A stretch of DNA of 64,000 nucleotides, taken from contig UQBY01000004.1 of the NCBI GenBank assembly GCA_900539375.1, forward strand, positions 1-64,000, written 5' to 3'. The position numbers and the translations under genes are program-made. The stretch is from an uncultured Clostridium sp. GTDB lineage: Bacteria; Bacillota; Clostridia; Clostridiales; Clostridiaceae. Under the pieces are notes generated by a model, which was given only the letters and a program-made list of their open reading frames with translations, had not been told where the DNA came from and searched no databases. Below are positions 1-10,117 of this stretch, in pieces (within the stretch, counting starts at the first letter, position 1; each line of letters starts with the position of its first letter).

Positions 1-62
<62 letters not shown>

Positions 63-97
63 ATAATGTTTTTAGCTTATCACTTAAAAGATTTTAT

Positions 98-172
<75 letters not shown>

Positions 173-219
173 ATACTTTATAATTTCTTTAAAAGCAATT
201 AATGCTAAGCACAATGACT

Positions 220-247
220 ATTATATCAGCTTATAAAAAAATTGCAA
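220..247 (-). promoter_or_regulatory. Sigma-A-type promoter for the tRNA-Asn pair
   Basis: On the minus strand TTGCAA (-35, 242-247) and TATAAT (-10, 220-225) are separated by 16 bp. The -10 lies about 48 bp upstream of the first tRNA-Asn. Confidence 0.65.
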
Positions 248-327
248 TACCTTTTGTGGAAAAAATATTGTATTTTTTTCAAAATTCAAATTTAACTTAT
301 ATTGTTAAGTTTTATGTATAATAAAAT

Positions 328-365
328 GAAGTTAATCTTATTATTTTATTAATAAAATTAACTTC
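328..365 (-). terminator. Hairpin after lysS
   Basis: A 16-bp inverted repeat with one mismatch (arms begin GAAGTTAAT and end ATTAACTTC) starts 15 nt beyond the lysS stop. It is followed on the minus strand by a T-rich stretch. Likely intrinsic terminator of greA-lysS. Confidence 0.6.
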
Positions 366-379
366 AAGATATTTATAAA

Positions 380-1891
380 TTAATTATTTGATTGTGGTTT
401 CATTGTTGGGAATAAAATAACGTCTCTTATAGATGCTGAATCTGTTAAGAACATTATAAGTCTATCTATTCCTATTCCAAGTCCACCTGTTGGAGGCATA
501 CCTGTTTCTAATGCACCCATAAATTCTTCATCTATTACATAAGCTTCATCATCACCAAGGTCTCTTGACTTAGCTTGTTGTTCAAATCTTTCTCTTTGAA
601 CTATTGGGTCGTTTAATTCTGAATATGCATTACATAATTCTCTTCCATAAACAAATCCTTCAAATCTTTCAGTGAACATTTCATTTCCTCTCTTCTTCTT
701 AGTAAGAGGTGAATTTTCAACTGGATAATCTATTATGAAAGTTGGTTGAATCATTTTTTCTTCACAGAATTCTTCAAACATTGCATTTAATACTTCTCCC
801 TTTGTTACAGTATTTAATGGCTTAGGGAATTCTAAATGCTTTTCTTTAGCTATAGCTTGTGCTTCTTCATCTGATTTTACTTCATTAAAATCAATTCCAC
901 CATGTTCTTTAACAGCATCAACCATTGTTATTCTTCTCCAAGGAGGTCTAAATTCTATTTCTGTTCCTTGGTAATTTATTTTAGTTGTTCCATTTACCTT
1001 TTCACAAACATAAGCTACCATGTTTTCTGTAATTTCCATCATATCATTGTAATCTGCATAAGCTTGATATAATTCGATAGCTGTAAATTCTGGATTATGT
1101 CTTACATCCATACCTTCATTTCTGAAGTTTCTACCCATTTCATATACTTTTTCAAATCCACCAACTATAAGTCTCTTTAGATATAATTCTGTTGCAATTC
1201 TTAAATACATATCTATATTTAATGAATTGTGGTGTGTTATAAATGGTCTTGCAGCAGCTCCACCAGCTATTGCACCAAGAATTGGAGTTTCAACTTCTAA
1301 GAATCCTCTATTATCTAAGAATTCTCTTATACCCTTTATTATTTGACTTCTCTTTATGAAAGTGCTCTTAACTTCTGGATTTGTTATTATATCTACTTCT
1401 CTTTGTCTGTATCTTAAATCTGGGTCCTTTAATCCATGCCACTTTTCTGGTAATGGTCTTAAAGATTTACAAACTAATTGGAAGTCTTTAACTTTTATAG
1501 TTATTTCTTCAGTTCTAGTTTTGAAAACTTCTCCTGTAGCTGCAACTATATCACCAATATCAAAGCCTTTATATTCTTTTAGCTTTTCTTCTCCAACTTC
1601 ATCAATCTTTATGAATAATTGTATTCTTCCATCCATATCTTGAATATCTGAGAATACAACTTTTCCTTGCCCTCTTTTAGACATTATTCTTCCAGCTACA
1701 GTTACTATTTTTCCTTCTAATTCTTCATAAGCATTTTTTACTTGTGAAGATGTATGTGTTCTATCTATAGTATACACATCAAAAGGATCTTTTCCTGCTG
1801 CTTGTAATTCAGCTAGCTTTTCCCTTCTTAATCTCTCTTGTTCACTAAACTGAGACTCTAGTTCTTCCATGTTCATTTCCTCAGTTGACAT
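380..1891 (-). CDS. lysS: Lysyl-tRNA synthetase, class II
   Basis: Charges tRNA-Lys with lysine in the cytoplasm. The 503-residue protein has the usual length. It has an N-terminal OB-fold anticodon-binding domain (about residues 60-150), then a class II catalytic core ending in motif 3 (GLGIGIDRLIMFL near the C-terminus), with the typical RNEGMDVRHNPEFT motif 2 region. The ATG is preceded by GGAGGG at 6 nt. It starts 14 nt after greA ends, so greA-lysS is one transcript, probably from the promoter at 2463-2491. The greA-lysS pair next to dusB matches the conserved Firmicute order. Confidence 0.97.
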   Translation of the reverse strand: MSTEEMNMEELESQFSEQERLRREKLAELQAAGKDPFDVYTIDRTHTSSQVKNAYEELEGKIVTVAGRIMSKRGQGKVVFSDIQDMDGRIQLFIKIDEVGEEKLKEYKGFDIGDIVAATGEVFKTRTEEITIKVKDFQLVCKSLRPLPEKWHGLKDPDLRYRQREVDIITNPEVKSTFIKRSQIIKGIREFLDNRGFLEVETPILGAIAGGAAARPFITHHNSLNIDMYLRIATELYLKRLIVGGFEKVYEMGRNFRNEGMDVRHNPEFTAIELYQAYADYNDMMEITENMVAYVCEKVNGTTKINYQGTEIEFRPPWRRITMVDAVKEHGGIDFNEVKSDEEAQAIAKEKHLEFPKPLNTVTKGEVLNAMFEEFCEEKMIQPTFIIDYPVENSPLTKKKRGNEMFTERFEGFVYGRELCNAYSELNDPIVQRERFEQQAKSRDLGDDEAYVIDEEFMGALETGMPPTGGLGIGIDRLIMFLTDSASIRDVILFPTMKPQSNN

Positions 1892-1905
1892 TAATATCCC
1901 TCCAT

Positions 1906-2391
1906 TTATGCTCTCTTAATTTCTAATATTTCAAATTTATTTGTTTCTCCATCAGGTAGTGCTATTTCTACTACTTCGCCAAGTTTTCTTCCTACAAGGC
2001 CTCTTCCTACTGGAGATTCATTTGATATTTTAAAGTTCATTGGATCTGCTTCTGCTGAACCAACTATTGTATATTCAACTTCTTCATCAAACTCATAATC
2101 TTTAACTTTAACAGTTGACCCTACTGATACAGTATCTTTTGGAATTTCTGCTTCATCTACAACTTCTGCGTTTTTAAGCATATTTTCTATTTGAAGAATT
2201 CTTCCTTCTGTAAAAGCCTGATCATTTTTAGCTTCATCATATTCAGAGTTTTCACTTAAATCTCCATATCCTAAAGCTACTTTTATCTTTTCAGTAATTT
2301 CTTTTCTTTTTACTGTTTTTAAATATTCTAATTCTTCTTCTAATTTTTTAACACCTTCATAGGTCATAACATATTTTTTTGTTTCACTCAT
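1906..2391 (-). CDS. greA: Transcription elongation factor GreA
   Basis: Binds the RNA polymerase secondary channel and stimulates cleavage of backtracked RNA. The protein is 161 residues. It has an N-terminal coiled-coil with the acidic tip region (GDLSENSEYDEAKNDQ) and a C-terminal FKBP-like domain (SPVGRGLVGRKLGEVVEI). I chose the ATG at 2391 (MSETKKYV) because GAAGGGG sits 8 nt upstream; an in-frame start six codons earlier has no ribosome site. It has its own consensus promoter. Confidence 0.95.
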   Translation of the reverse strand: MSETKKYVMTYEGVKKLEEELEYLKTVKRKEITEKIKVALGYGDLSENSEYDEAKNDQAFTEGRILQIENMLKNAEVVDEAEIPKDTVSVGSTVKVKDYEFDEEVEYTIVGSAEADPMNFKISNESPVGRGLVGRKLGEVVEIALPDGETNKFEILEIKRA

Positions 2392-2462
2392 AATAGTAAA
2401 CCCCTTCAAAAATTAATTTAATTTTATTTATAAATTTTTTATTTCCTAAAATCATTTTTATA

Positions 2463-2491
2463 ATTATAAATCAGAGGTTATGATATGTCAA
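2463..2491 (-). promoter_or_regulatory. Consensus sigma-A promoter for greA-lysS
   Basis: Minus strand TTGACA (2486-2491) and TATAAT (2463-2468) with exactly 17 bp between them. It lies between the dusB stop and greA, so greA-lysS can be transcribed apart from coaX-dusB. Confidence 0.8.
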
Positions 2492-2518
2492 TAATTGAAA
2501 ATTTGTTTTATAAACACA

Positions 2519-3487
2519 CTACTTAAGCTCTTCTTTATATGTCTCAAGCAATTTAATAACCTCATTACTGTCATTTAGTGAATTCATTACATTTTTTATA
2601 TCTGTACATCTTGGAAGACCTTTAATATACCATGAAGCATGTTTTCTCATTTCTCTTACAGCCTTATATTCACCATCATATTTTATTGATAACTTATAAT
2701 GTCTAATACACATATTAATTTTTTCTTCTGCTGTAATTTCCATAGGTTCTTTTCCATTAAGTACTCTTTGTATATTTCTAAATATCCATGGGTTTCCCAT
2801 ACTTCCTCTAGCTACCATTATGCCATCACAGTTTGATATTTCTTTTAATTTTAATGCATCTTCAGGAGAAAAGACATCTCCATTTCCTATAACAGGTATT
2901 GAAACTGCTTCTTTTACCTTTTTTATTATATCCCAATCTGCCTTTCCTTCATACATTTGTTTTCTAGTTCTTCCATGTACAGCTATTGCATCTGCTCCTG
3001 CCTCTTCCATTCTTTTAGCAAATTCTACTGCATTTATATTATTTTCATCAAATCCCTTTCTAAACTTAACAGTAACAGGCTTTATAGAAACCTTTTTTAG
3101 TTCCCTTACTATTTCTGCCGCAAGTCCAGGCTCTTTCATTAAGGCTGACCCTTCACCATTATTAACAATTTTCTTAACTGGACATCCCATATTTATATCT
3201 ATTATGCAAATATCTTTTCTATCATTAAAATATTTTTCACAAACTTCTGCCATAACCTTAGGTTCTCTTCCAAAAATTTGTGCTGCTACAGGTCTTTCCT
3301 CATCTGCTATTCTCAAAAGGCTTTGAGTATTTCCACTTCCATAGTATAAAGCTTTTGAACTTACCATTTCAGTATAAACTAATCCACATCCCATCTCTTT
3401 ACAAAGACCTCTAAATGATATATCAGTAACTCCAGCCATAGGTGCTAAAAACACTTCATTTTCAAATACCAGATTTCCTATTTTCAT
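2519..3487 (-). CDS. dusB: tRNA-dihydrouridine synthase (DusB type)
   Basis: FMN-dependent reduction of uridines to dihydrouridine in tRNA D-loops. The 322-residue TIM-barrel protein shows the family signatures: an N-terminal LAPMAGVTD, NMGCPVKKIV with the catalytic Cys around residue 101, and HGRTRKQMYEG plus GNGD and ARG(S)MGNPW toward the C-terminal half. It starts 5 nt after coaX, in the same transcript. The coaX-dus-greA-lysS order is the same as in other spore-forming Firmicutes. Confidence 0.95.
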   Translation of the reverse strand: MKIGNLVFENEVFLAPMAGVTDISFRGLCKEMGCGLVYTEMVSSKALYYGSGNTQSLLRIADEERPVAAQIFGREPKVMAEVCEKYFNDRKDICIIDINMGCPVKKIVNNGEGSALMKEPGLAAEIVRELKKVSIKPVTVKFRKGFDENNINAVEFAKRMEEAGADAIAVHGRTRKQMYEGKADWDIIKKVKEAVSIPVIGNGDVFSPEDALKLKEISNCDGIMVARGSMGNPWIFRNIQRVLNGKEPMEITAEEKINMCIRHYKLSIKYDGEYKAVREMRKHASWYIKGLPRCTDIKNVMNSLNDSNEVIKLLETYKEELK

Positions 3488-3492
3488 TGAAA

Positions 3493-4275
3493 TTACTCCT
3501 TGTTTTTCTTATACAATATTTTTAATCCTTCTAATGTTAAGTCTGGAGCTAGTTCATCAATAACTTTAGTATTTTTAGCTATTAACTTACCTAATCCTCC
3601 AGTTGCTATTACAAAAGGCTCTTCACATTTATTATTTCTAGTCATTTCAGCTTTCATCTTTTTAACTATGTATTCTACTTGACCAACATATCCATAAATA
3701 AGTCCAGCCTGTATACTTGTAATTGTATTTTTACATATAATATTATCAGGCATCTCTAATTCTACTCTTGGAAGTTTTGCTGTTCTTTCAAATAATGCAT
3801 CAGATGAAATTTTAACTCCTGGAATTATGCAACCACCTAAATAATCTCCAGAAGCAGTTATAGCGCAAAATGTTGTAGCAGTTCCAAAATCTATTATTAT
3901 CATAGCCCTTTTATATATTTCATATGCAGCTACAGCATTAACTATTCTATCTGCTCCAACCTCTTTAGGATTATCATACTTAATATTTATACCTGTTTTT
4001 ATTCCTGGACCAACAACTACAGGTTCTATTCCAAAACATTTTCTAACCATATTTTCTAATGAATGCATTATATTAGGAACTACAGAAGATATTATTACTC
4101 CTTTAACACCTTTAGGGTCTAAATCATTTTGTTCAAAAAGTTGCATAACTTGAATTGCATATTCATCTGATGTTTTTTTAGCATCTGTTGAAATACGCCA
4201 ACTTGCTATATAACTATCATCCTTTTGAACTCCTAATACAATATTAGTGTTTCCTACATCCACAAGTAAAATCAT
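3493..4275 (-). CDS. coaX: Type III pantothenate kinase
   Basis: First step of coenzyme A synthesis, phosphorylating pantothenate. The 260-residue protein has the ASKHA-fold phosphate motif DVGNTNIVLG at the N-terminus, the type III signature GADRIVNAVAAYE and the second phosphate site IDFGTATTF. This family is not inhibited by CoA and does not use acetyl-CoA feedback. The start has AAGGGGTG upstream. It is co-transcribed with dusB (5-nt gap). Confidence 0.95.
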   Translation of the reverse strand: MILLVDVGNTNIVLGVQKDDSYIASWRISTDAKKTSDEYAIQVMQLFEQNDLDPKGVKGVIISSVVPNIMHSLENMVRKCFGIEPVVVGPGIKTGINIKYDNPKEVGADRIVNAVAAYEIYKRAMIIIDFGTATTFCAITASGDYLGGCIIPGVKISSDALFERTAKLPRVELEMPDNIICKNTITSIQAGLIYGYVGQVEYIVKKMKAEMTRNNKCEEPFVIATGGLGKLIAKNTKVIDELAPDLTLEGLKILYKKNKE

Positions 4276-4296
4276 AAGAGCACCCCTTCAATACAT

Positions 4297-4328
4297 ACTA
4301 AAAGCAGCCTTACAGCTGCCTTTTTAGT
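4297..4328 (-). terminator. Terminator after fhs
   Basis: Inverted repeat with GCAGC/GCTGC core flanked by A/T arms (ACTAAAA...TTTTTAGT) and a 6-nt loop, located between fhs and coaX. The A/T flanks make it usable in both directions. It probably ends fhs transcription. Confidence 0.75.
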
Positions 4329-4395
4329 ATAACTTATTTTTAACAACTTTATTTTAGCAATTTAATATTATTTGTCAAGAATTTTAAGTTCTAAA

Positions 4396-6066
4396 TTAGA
4401 ATAACCCTACAATTTCTCCACTTTCTAAAATATCCATCTTATTTGCTGCTGGTACCTTTGGAAGTCCTGGCATAGTCATAACATTACCTGTTAATACAAC
4501 TACAAAACCTGCTCCATTAGATACTCTAACTTCTTTAACTGTTATATTAAATCCTTCTGGTCTTCCAAGTAATGATGGATTATCTGATAATGAATATTGA
4601 GTTTTTGCCATACATATTGGTAACTTATCTAATCCAAACTTTTCAAGTTCTCTTATTTGCTTCATTGCAGCTGGAGTATATGTAACACCCTTTGCACCAT
4701 ATATTTCTTGTGCAATCTTTAATACTTTATTTTCTATTGTATCTTCTGCTGAATATATTGGAGCAAAATTAGATTCTTCATTATCCATAACATCTTCTAC
4801 TATATCAGCTAATTCAAGGCCACCTTCGCCACCTTTAGCCCATACATCAGAAAGTGCAACTTTAACTCCTATCTTATTACAGAATTCTTTTATGTACTTA
4901 ACTTCTTCTTCACTATCTGATACAAATTTATTTATTGCAACAACTACTGGAACATTAAATTTCTTTATATTTTCAACTTGCTTTTCTAAGTTTACTATAC
5001 CCTTTGCAAGTGCTTCAACATTTGGAGTGTTTAAATCTTCTTTACTAACTCCACCATGATGCTTTAATGCTCTTATTGTAGCAACAACAACTACACAATT
5101 TGGCTTTAATCCACCATATCTACATTTTATATCTAAGAACTTTTCTGCACCTAAGTCTGCTCCAAATCCTGCTTCAGTTATAGCTATATCCCCAAGTTTT
5201 AATGCCATTTTTGTTGCTAATATTGAGTTACATCCATGAGCAATATTTGCAAAAGGTCCTCCATGAATTATAGCTGGAGTATTTTCTAAAGTTTGAACTA
5301 AGTTAGGTTTTACAGCATCTTTCATTAATAACCCCATAGCTCCTTCAACTTCTAGTTGTTTAGCATATACAGGATTTCCATCTAAATCATAAGCTACTAC
5401 TATTTCACCCATTCTCTTCTTTAAGTCATCAAGACTTGTAGCTAAACATAATATAGCCATTATTTCAGATGCTACAGTTATCATGAATCCATCTTCTCTA
5501 ACAAATCCATTAGCTTTTCCACCCATACCAACTACTATATTTCTTAAAGCTCTATCATTCATATCCATTACTCTTTTAAAAGTAATTCTTCTTGAATCAA
5601 TTCTTAAAGCATTTCCTTGATGTATATGGTTATCTATAGCTGCACATAAAAGGTTATTTGCAGAAGTTATAGCATGCATATCTCCAGTAAAATGCAAGTT
5701 TATATCATCCATTGGAACAACTTGTGCATATCCGCCACCTGCTGCTCCTCCCTTAACCCCAAATACAGGTCCTAAAGAAGGTTCTCTTAATGCTATTACT
5801 GCATTTTTCCCCTTTTTACAGAAAGCTTGTCCTAATCCAACTGTAACTGTTGATTTTCCTTCTCCAGCTGGTGTAGGATTTATTGCTGTAACCAATATTA
5901 ACTTTCCATCTTTTTTATCTTTGTTCTTTTTTAGAACATCTAATGATATTTTACATTTATATTTACCATATAATTCTATATCATCTTCTGTTAAATTGAT
6001 TTTTTCAGCTATTTTAACAATTGGTTCCATTTTAGCTTCTTGTGCTATTTGAATATCACTTTTCAT
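4396..6066 (-). CDS. fhs: Formate-tetrahydrofolate ligase
   Basis: ATP-dependent formation of 10-formyl-THF from formate, feeding purine and one-carbon metabolism; typical of clostridia. The protein is 556 residues, the standard length, with the ATP-binding loop TPAGEGKSTVTVGLG near residue 65 and the LREPSLGPVFGVKGGAAGGG segment. I chose the ATG at 6066 (MKSDIQIAQ), 11 nt after AAGGAG; the in-frame GTG four codons earlier abuts the SD and is unlikely. It is a separate unit between two terminators. Confidence 0.97.
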   Translation of the reverse strand: MKSDIQIAQEAKMEPIVKIAEKINLTEDDIELYGKYKCKISLDVLKKNKDKKDGKLILVTAINPTPAGEGKSTVTVGLGQAFCKKGKNAVIALREPSLGPVFGVKGGAAGGGYAQVVPMDDINLHFTGDMHAITSANNLLCAAIDNHIHQGNALRIDSRRITFKRVMDMNDRALRNIVVGMGGKANGFVREDGFMITVASEIMAILCLATSLDDLKKRMGEIVVAYDLDGNPVYAKQLEVEGAMGLLMKDAVKPNLVQTLENTPAIIHGGPFANIAHGCNSILATKMALKLGDIAITEAGFGADLGAEKFLDIKCRYGGLKPNCVVVVATIRALKHHGGVSKEDLNTPNVEALAKGIVNLEKQVENIKKFNVPVVVAINKFVSDSEEEVKYIKEFCNKIGVKVALSDVWAKGGEGGLELADIVEDVMDNEESNFAPIYSAEDTIENKVLKIAQEIYGAKGVTYTPAAMKQIRELEKFGLDKLPICMAKTQYSLSDNPSLLGRPEGFNITVKEVRVSNGAGFVVVLTGNVMTMPGLPKVPAANKMDILESGEIVGLF

Positions 6067-6202
6067 ATTAATAAACACTCCTTTAGTTTTTTAGTGTTGA
6101 AAATAAATACTTTATTGATTATATCATTTTTAATAGTTATTTAAAATAAAAAATCGAATATTTATTAATTTAAAATTAATAAAGTTCGTAAAAATAAAAA
6201 AA

Positions 6203-6228
6203 TAAAGGAACCAATTAAAGTTCCTTTA
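6203..6228 (-). terminator. Terminator after ftsH
   Basis: Perfect stem TAAAGGAAC/GTTCCTTTA with an 8-nt loop, followed on the minus strand by a long T/A tract (TTATTTTTTTATTTTT). Confidence 0.85.
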
Positions 6229-6238
6229 TCATATCATT

Positions 6239-8041
6239 TTATGCATTTTCAAATATCTCAGCAAATTCAGCCCCTTCAAGCTTTTCTTTTTCAAGTAATG
6301 CTTTTGCAACTGCATGAAGTTTATTTATATTATCTTTTAATAATTGTTCGGCATTTTTATATGCATTATCTATAAGAGCTTTAATTTCGCTATCTAATAA
6401 TGCTCCTATTTCTTCACTAAAGTTTCTTCCATTTCCTAAATCTCTTCCTAGAAAAACTTCATTATGGTCATTTCCATATGAAATAGCTCCAACTTTTTCA
6501 CTCATTCCATATTCCATAACCATAGCTCTAGCTATTGCACTTGCTCTGTCTATATCGTTTTTAGCACCAGTGCTTATGTCTCCTATTATTAATTGTTCTG
6601 CTACTCTTCCTCCAAGAAGTCCAACCATTTCATCTTTTAATTTAGATTTAGATGTATACGCTGTATCTTCTTCTGGAAGATGCATAGTATATCCTCCTGC
6701 TCTCCCTCTTGGAATGATTGATATTTCATGTACTGGATCTGAATTTGGAAGTAACTTCATTACTACTGCATGACCTGCTTCATGATAAGCTGTAAGTCTT
6801 CTATCATGTTCGCTTATAACTCTACTCTTCTTTTCTGGTCCTGCAATTACTCTTGTTATTGCTTCTTCCATTTCTCCCATAGATATAAGTTTCTTTTCTC
6901 TTCTAACTGCTAATAAAGCAGCTTCATTTGCTAAGTTTTCAAGGTCTGCTCCACAAAAACCTGGTGTTCTTTTTGCTAAAACTTTTAAATCCACATCTGG
7001 AGCTAAAGGTTTCTTTCTTGTATGAACCTTTAGTATTTCCTCTCTACCTTTTACATCAGGAGCTCCTACTGTAATTTGTCTATCAAATCTTCCTGGTCTT
7101 AATAAAGCTGGATCTAATATGTCGGGTCTGTTTGTTGCAGCTATCATTATTATTCCTTCATTTACTCCAAAACCATCCATTTCAACTAATAGTTGATTTA
7201 ATGTTTGTTCTCTTTCATCATGACCACCACCAAGACCAGCTCCTCTTTGTCTTCCTACTGCATCAATTTCATCTATAAACACAATACAAGGTGCATTTCT
7301 TTTAGCTTCTTCAAATAAATCTCTTACTCTTGATGCACCAACACCAACAAACATTTCTACAAAGTCTGATCCAGATATGCTAAAAAACGGTACTCCAGCT
7401 TCTCCTGAAATTGCTTTTGCTAGTAATGTTTTTCCTGTACCAGGAGGGCCAACTAAAAGAACTCCTTTGGGTATTCTTGCACCCATTTCTATATATTTAG
7501 AAGGTTGCTTTAAAAAATCTACTATTTCTTCTAATTCTGCCTTTTCTTCATCAGCGCCAGCTACATCCTTAAATGTAACCTTTTGAGAATTTGGAAGTGC
7601 TCTTTTAGCTCTACTTTTACCAAAGTTCATAACATTTCTTCCACTTCCGCTGTTTTGAGATTGTTGAGTAATCATAAACATAAATACTAATAAGATAACA
7701 ATAAGAATTATCATAGGAATAACACTTAACCAAACTCCACTATTTGATGGTGCTTTAAAAGTTATTACAACACTATCATTTGGATGTTCCTCCATTAAAG
7801 ATACCATCATTTCACTTGAAGAATAGGTTGAAAAAGCCTTTCCATCCTTAGTTTTTCCTTCTATTAACATCTTATCTTCTTGTATGATTATACTTTCTAT
7901 TTTGTCACTTTCCCAATTTTGTTTAAATGTACTGTATGGTATGTCGTTTGTACTGCTTCTCCCAGGCTTTGCAAAAGCAGATACACAAATTATTAATAAT
8001 AAAGCTACCAACCACACAGCTGAGCCTGAATTTCTTTTCAT
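6239..8041 (-). CDS. ftsH: ATP-dependent membrane zinc protease FtsH
   Basis: Membrane-anchored AAA+ protease that degrades misassembled membrane proteins and regulators. The 600-residue protein has two N-terminal membrane segments (about 8-25 and 105-125) around an extracytoplasmic loop. Then come the AAA module with Walker A GPPGTGKT and Walker B IVFIDEIDA, the second region of homology with RPGRFDRQ, and the zinc-protease motif HEAGH near residue 418. It follows hpt in the conserved tilS-hpt-ftsH order, with a 72-nt gap. Confidence 0.97.
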   Translation of the reverse strand: MKRNSGSAVWLVALLLIICVSAFAKPGRSSTNDIPYSTFKQNWESDKIESIIIQEDKMLIEGKTKDGKAFSTYSSSEMMVSLMEEHPNDSVVITFKAPSNSGVWLSVIPMIILIVILLVFMFMITQQSQNSGSGRNVMNFGKSRAKRALPNSQKVTFKDVAGADEEKAELEEIVDFLKQPSKYIEMGARIPKGVLLVGPPGTGKTLLAKAISGEAGVPFFSISGSDFVEMFVGVGASRVRDLFEEAKRNAPCIVFIDEIDAVGRQRGAGLGGGHDEREQTLNQLLVEMDGFGVNEGIIMIAATNRPDILDPALLRPGRFDRQITVGAPDVKGREEILKVHTRKKPLAPDVDLKVLAKRTPGFCGADLENLANEAALLAVRREKKLISMGEMEEAITRVIAGPEKKSRVISEHDRRLTAYHEAGHAVVMKLLPNSDPVHEISIIPRGRAGGYTMHLPEEDTAYTSKSKLKDEMVGLLGGRVAEQLIIGDISTGAKNDIDRASAIARAMVMEYGMSEKVGAISYGNDHNEVFLGRDLGNGRNFSEEIGALLDSEIKALIDNAYKNAEQLLKDNINKLHAVAKALLEKEKLEGAEFAEIFENA

Positions 8042-8113
8042 TCAATGCCCCCCTCTCTATAATTATTATAAAATTTTACCATAAGAATTTTATCAATACA
8101 ATAAAGTTACATC

Positions 8114-8653
8114 TTATTTTTCATACACTTCTGGTTTTAATGTTCCTATAAATGGTAGGTTTCTATAGTTTTCTGCATAATCAATTCCATATCCAACTAT
8201 AAATTCATCTGGAACTTCAAAGCCAATATAATCAACTTTAAGGTCTACTTTTCTTCTAGCAGGTTTGTTTAATAATGTTGCTATTGCAACACTTTTAGCT
8301 CCTCTTTCTCTAAAATATTTTGAAAGATAATCTAATGTTACTCCGCTATCTATAATATCTTCTACAATTAATAAATTCTTTCCTTCTATACTGCTATCTA
8401 AATCTTTTAATATTCTAACCACTCCTGATGATTCTGTTGAATTTCCATAACTTGAAACAGCCATAAAATCCACTTCACACTTTATAGATATATTTTTCAT
8501 AAGGTCTGAAATAAACACTACAGAACCTTTTAATACACCAACTAATAAAAGTGGTTTTCCTGCATAATCTTTGCTTACTTTCTCTCCAATTTCTTTTACC
8601 TTATTTAAAATTTCTTCTTCACTAATAAGTACTTCTTTTATATCGTTTTTCAT
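8114..8653 (-). CDS. hpt: Hypoxanthine phosphoribosyltransferase
   Basis: Purine salvage: converts hypoxanthine or guanine plus PRPP to IMP or GMP. The protein is 179 residues with the PRPP-binding motif LLIVEDIIDSGVTL around residues 95-108 and the C-terminal base-binding DYIGFEVPDEFIVGYG. It starts only 3 nt after tilS, so the two are translationally linked, as in B. subtilis. SD AAAGGAA precedes the ATG. Confidence 0.96.
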   Translation of the reverse strand: MKNDIKEVLISEEEILNKVKEIGEKVSKDYAGKPLLLVGVLKGSVVFISDLMKNISIKCEVDFMAVSSYGNSTESSGVVRILKDLDSSIEGKNLLIVEDIIDSGVTLDYLSKYFRERGAKSVAIATLLNKPARRKVDLKVDYIGFEVPDEFIVGYGIDYAENYRNLPFIGTLKPEVYEK

Positions 8654-8656
8654 TTT

Positions 8657-10057
8657 TTATAATTCCTTTCTTTTTACACTAATTCTTAATATCTTTTTTG
8701 TTTCCTTTGTGATTTTAAATTTATCAGACATTTTTACTCCAATTATCCAGGAAATATCATCATCAAATTGAATTAATGGGATTTTGTTTCTTTTTTCTTG
8801 AGGTATTTTCATATCTATAAATATATCTTTAAGCTTTTTACTTCCTTTCATTCCTAAAGGAGTTATTCTGTCACCATCTTTTCTAAACCTTATAGTAACA
8901 CTATTTATCTTATCATAATCAAAACTTTTTATTAATTCATTATTTTCTTGTTTAATATCTTTATTATTATTTACATGAAAATTTATAATATATTCATCAA
9001 ATATAACTTCATTATGTAATATATCCTTTTTATCTAAAATTAATTCATTTGATACTCTATTTTCTACAACCTCCCTTTTCTTTATAATTATATCTCCATA
9101 AACATTTTCTGCATATATCCCTTTAGGCAAATCTACTTTTTTATTTGTTCCTAAATTTCTCAATTCTATTATATCTTCAATATTCTTCATTTCCATATCA
9201 TAATTGCTTTTATTTATTGTAAATAATGCTTTTCTTATAACCCTTGTAACTATTGAATTATGTTTTTCAAATAATATTTTATTTATAACTATACTATTAT
9301 CTTTTTCTGTGCAATTATTTTTATATACTTTATTAACCTCTTCTTCAATAAAATTATTGTCTTCTTGAAGAAGTAATGCCATTCTATTTATGGTTTCTAC
9401 TACATTTGGGTTAAAATTATTTTTCATATATGGAAGTATATCTAATCTTACTTTATTTCTACTATATATCCTCTCTAAATTAGTTGCATCTATATGTGGA
9501 GTAAGATTATTTTCCTTACAATATTGTTCTACTTCTTCTCTCTTCATAAACAATATTGGTCTTATATATTTTCCTTCTCTTTCTACAGGAATTCCACCTA
9601 AACCTTCTAGCCCTGTACCCCTCATTATTCTCATTAAAATAGTTTCTGCTTGGTCGTTTGCATTATGTGCTGTTGCAATTTTATTAAAATTAATTTTATT
9701 TATTATTTCATTAAAAAAATTATATCTTGCTTCTCTTCCTGCAAGTTCTGATGATTTTCCTGTTTCTAAAGCATACTTGTTTATATCTATTCTTCTAGAA
9801 AAAAATCTTACACCTAATTCCTCACATAACCTTTTTGAATATTCTTCATCTTTATTTGCCTCTTCCCCTCTTAACATATGATTTATATGAGCTGCAGCAA
9901 CTTCTATTTTTTCTTCTTCTCTAATGCTGCATAAAAGGCTTAACATACAAACAGAATCTGGTCCTCCAGATAGTCCAACTAAAATTTTATCACCACTTTT
10001 TACTATATTCTTTTCTTTTATAAATTTTAAAAATCTTTTTTTAATATCGTAATTCAT
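8657..10057 (-). CDS. tilS: tRNA(Ile)-lysidine synthase
   Basis: Modifies C34 of the tRNA-Ile CAU anticodon to lysidine so that it reads AUA. This is essential in an A+T-rich genome with many AUA codons. The 466-residue protein has the PP-loop GLSGGPDSVCML near residue 28, the HNANDQAETILMR motif, a central TilS substrate-binding domain and the C-terminal KxxxxDIFIDMKIPQEKR domain. SD GAGGAA. First gene of tilS-hpt. Confidence 0.95.
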   Translation of the reverse strand: MNYDIKKRFLKFIKEKNIVKSGDKILVGLSGGPDSVCMLSLLCSIREEEKIEVAAAHINHMLRGEEANKDEEYSKRLCEELGVRFFSRRIDINKYALETGKSSELAGREARYNFFNEIINKINFNKIATAHNANDQAETILMRIMRGTGLEGLGGIPVEREGKYIRPILFMKREEVEQYCKENNLTPHIDATNLERIYSRNKVRLDILPYMKNNFNPNVVETINRMALLLQEDNNFIEEEVNKVYKNNCTEKDNSIVINKILFEKHNSIVTRVIRKALFTINKSNYDMEMKNIEDIIELRNLGTNKKVDLPKGIYAENVYGDIIIKKREVVENRVSNELILDKKDILHNEVIFDEYIINFHVNNNKDIKQENNELIKSFDYDKINSVTIRFRKDGDRITPLGMKGSKKLKDIFIDMKIPQEKRNKIPLIQFDDDISWIIGVKMSDKFKITKETKKILRISVKRKEL

Positions 10058-10117
10058 AATATATTCCTCAATTCATATTATTCCATTACTATTTTAACCT
10101 TATATTATTAAAATTAA

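Noticed and set aside
2820..3326. 168-codon plus-strand frame inside dusB
   Set aside because: Fully antisense to a gene with clear family motifs; no ribosome site.
6067..6202. THF or other riboswitch ahead of fhs
   Set aside because: Only A/T-rich DNA with a TATAAT; no conserved aptamer sequence seen.
9390..9881. 163-codon plus-strand frame inside tilS
   Set aside because: Antisense shadow of conserved tilS coding sequence.
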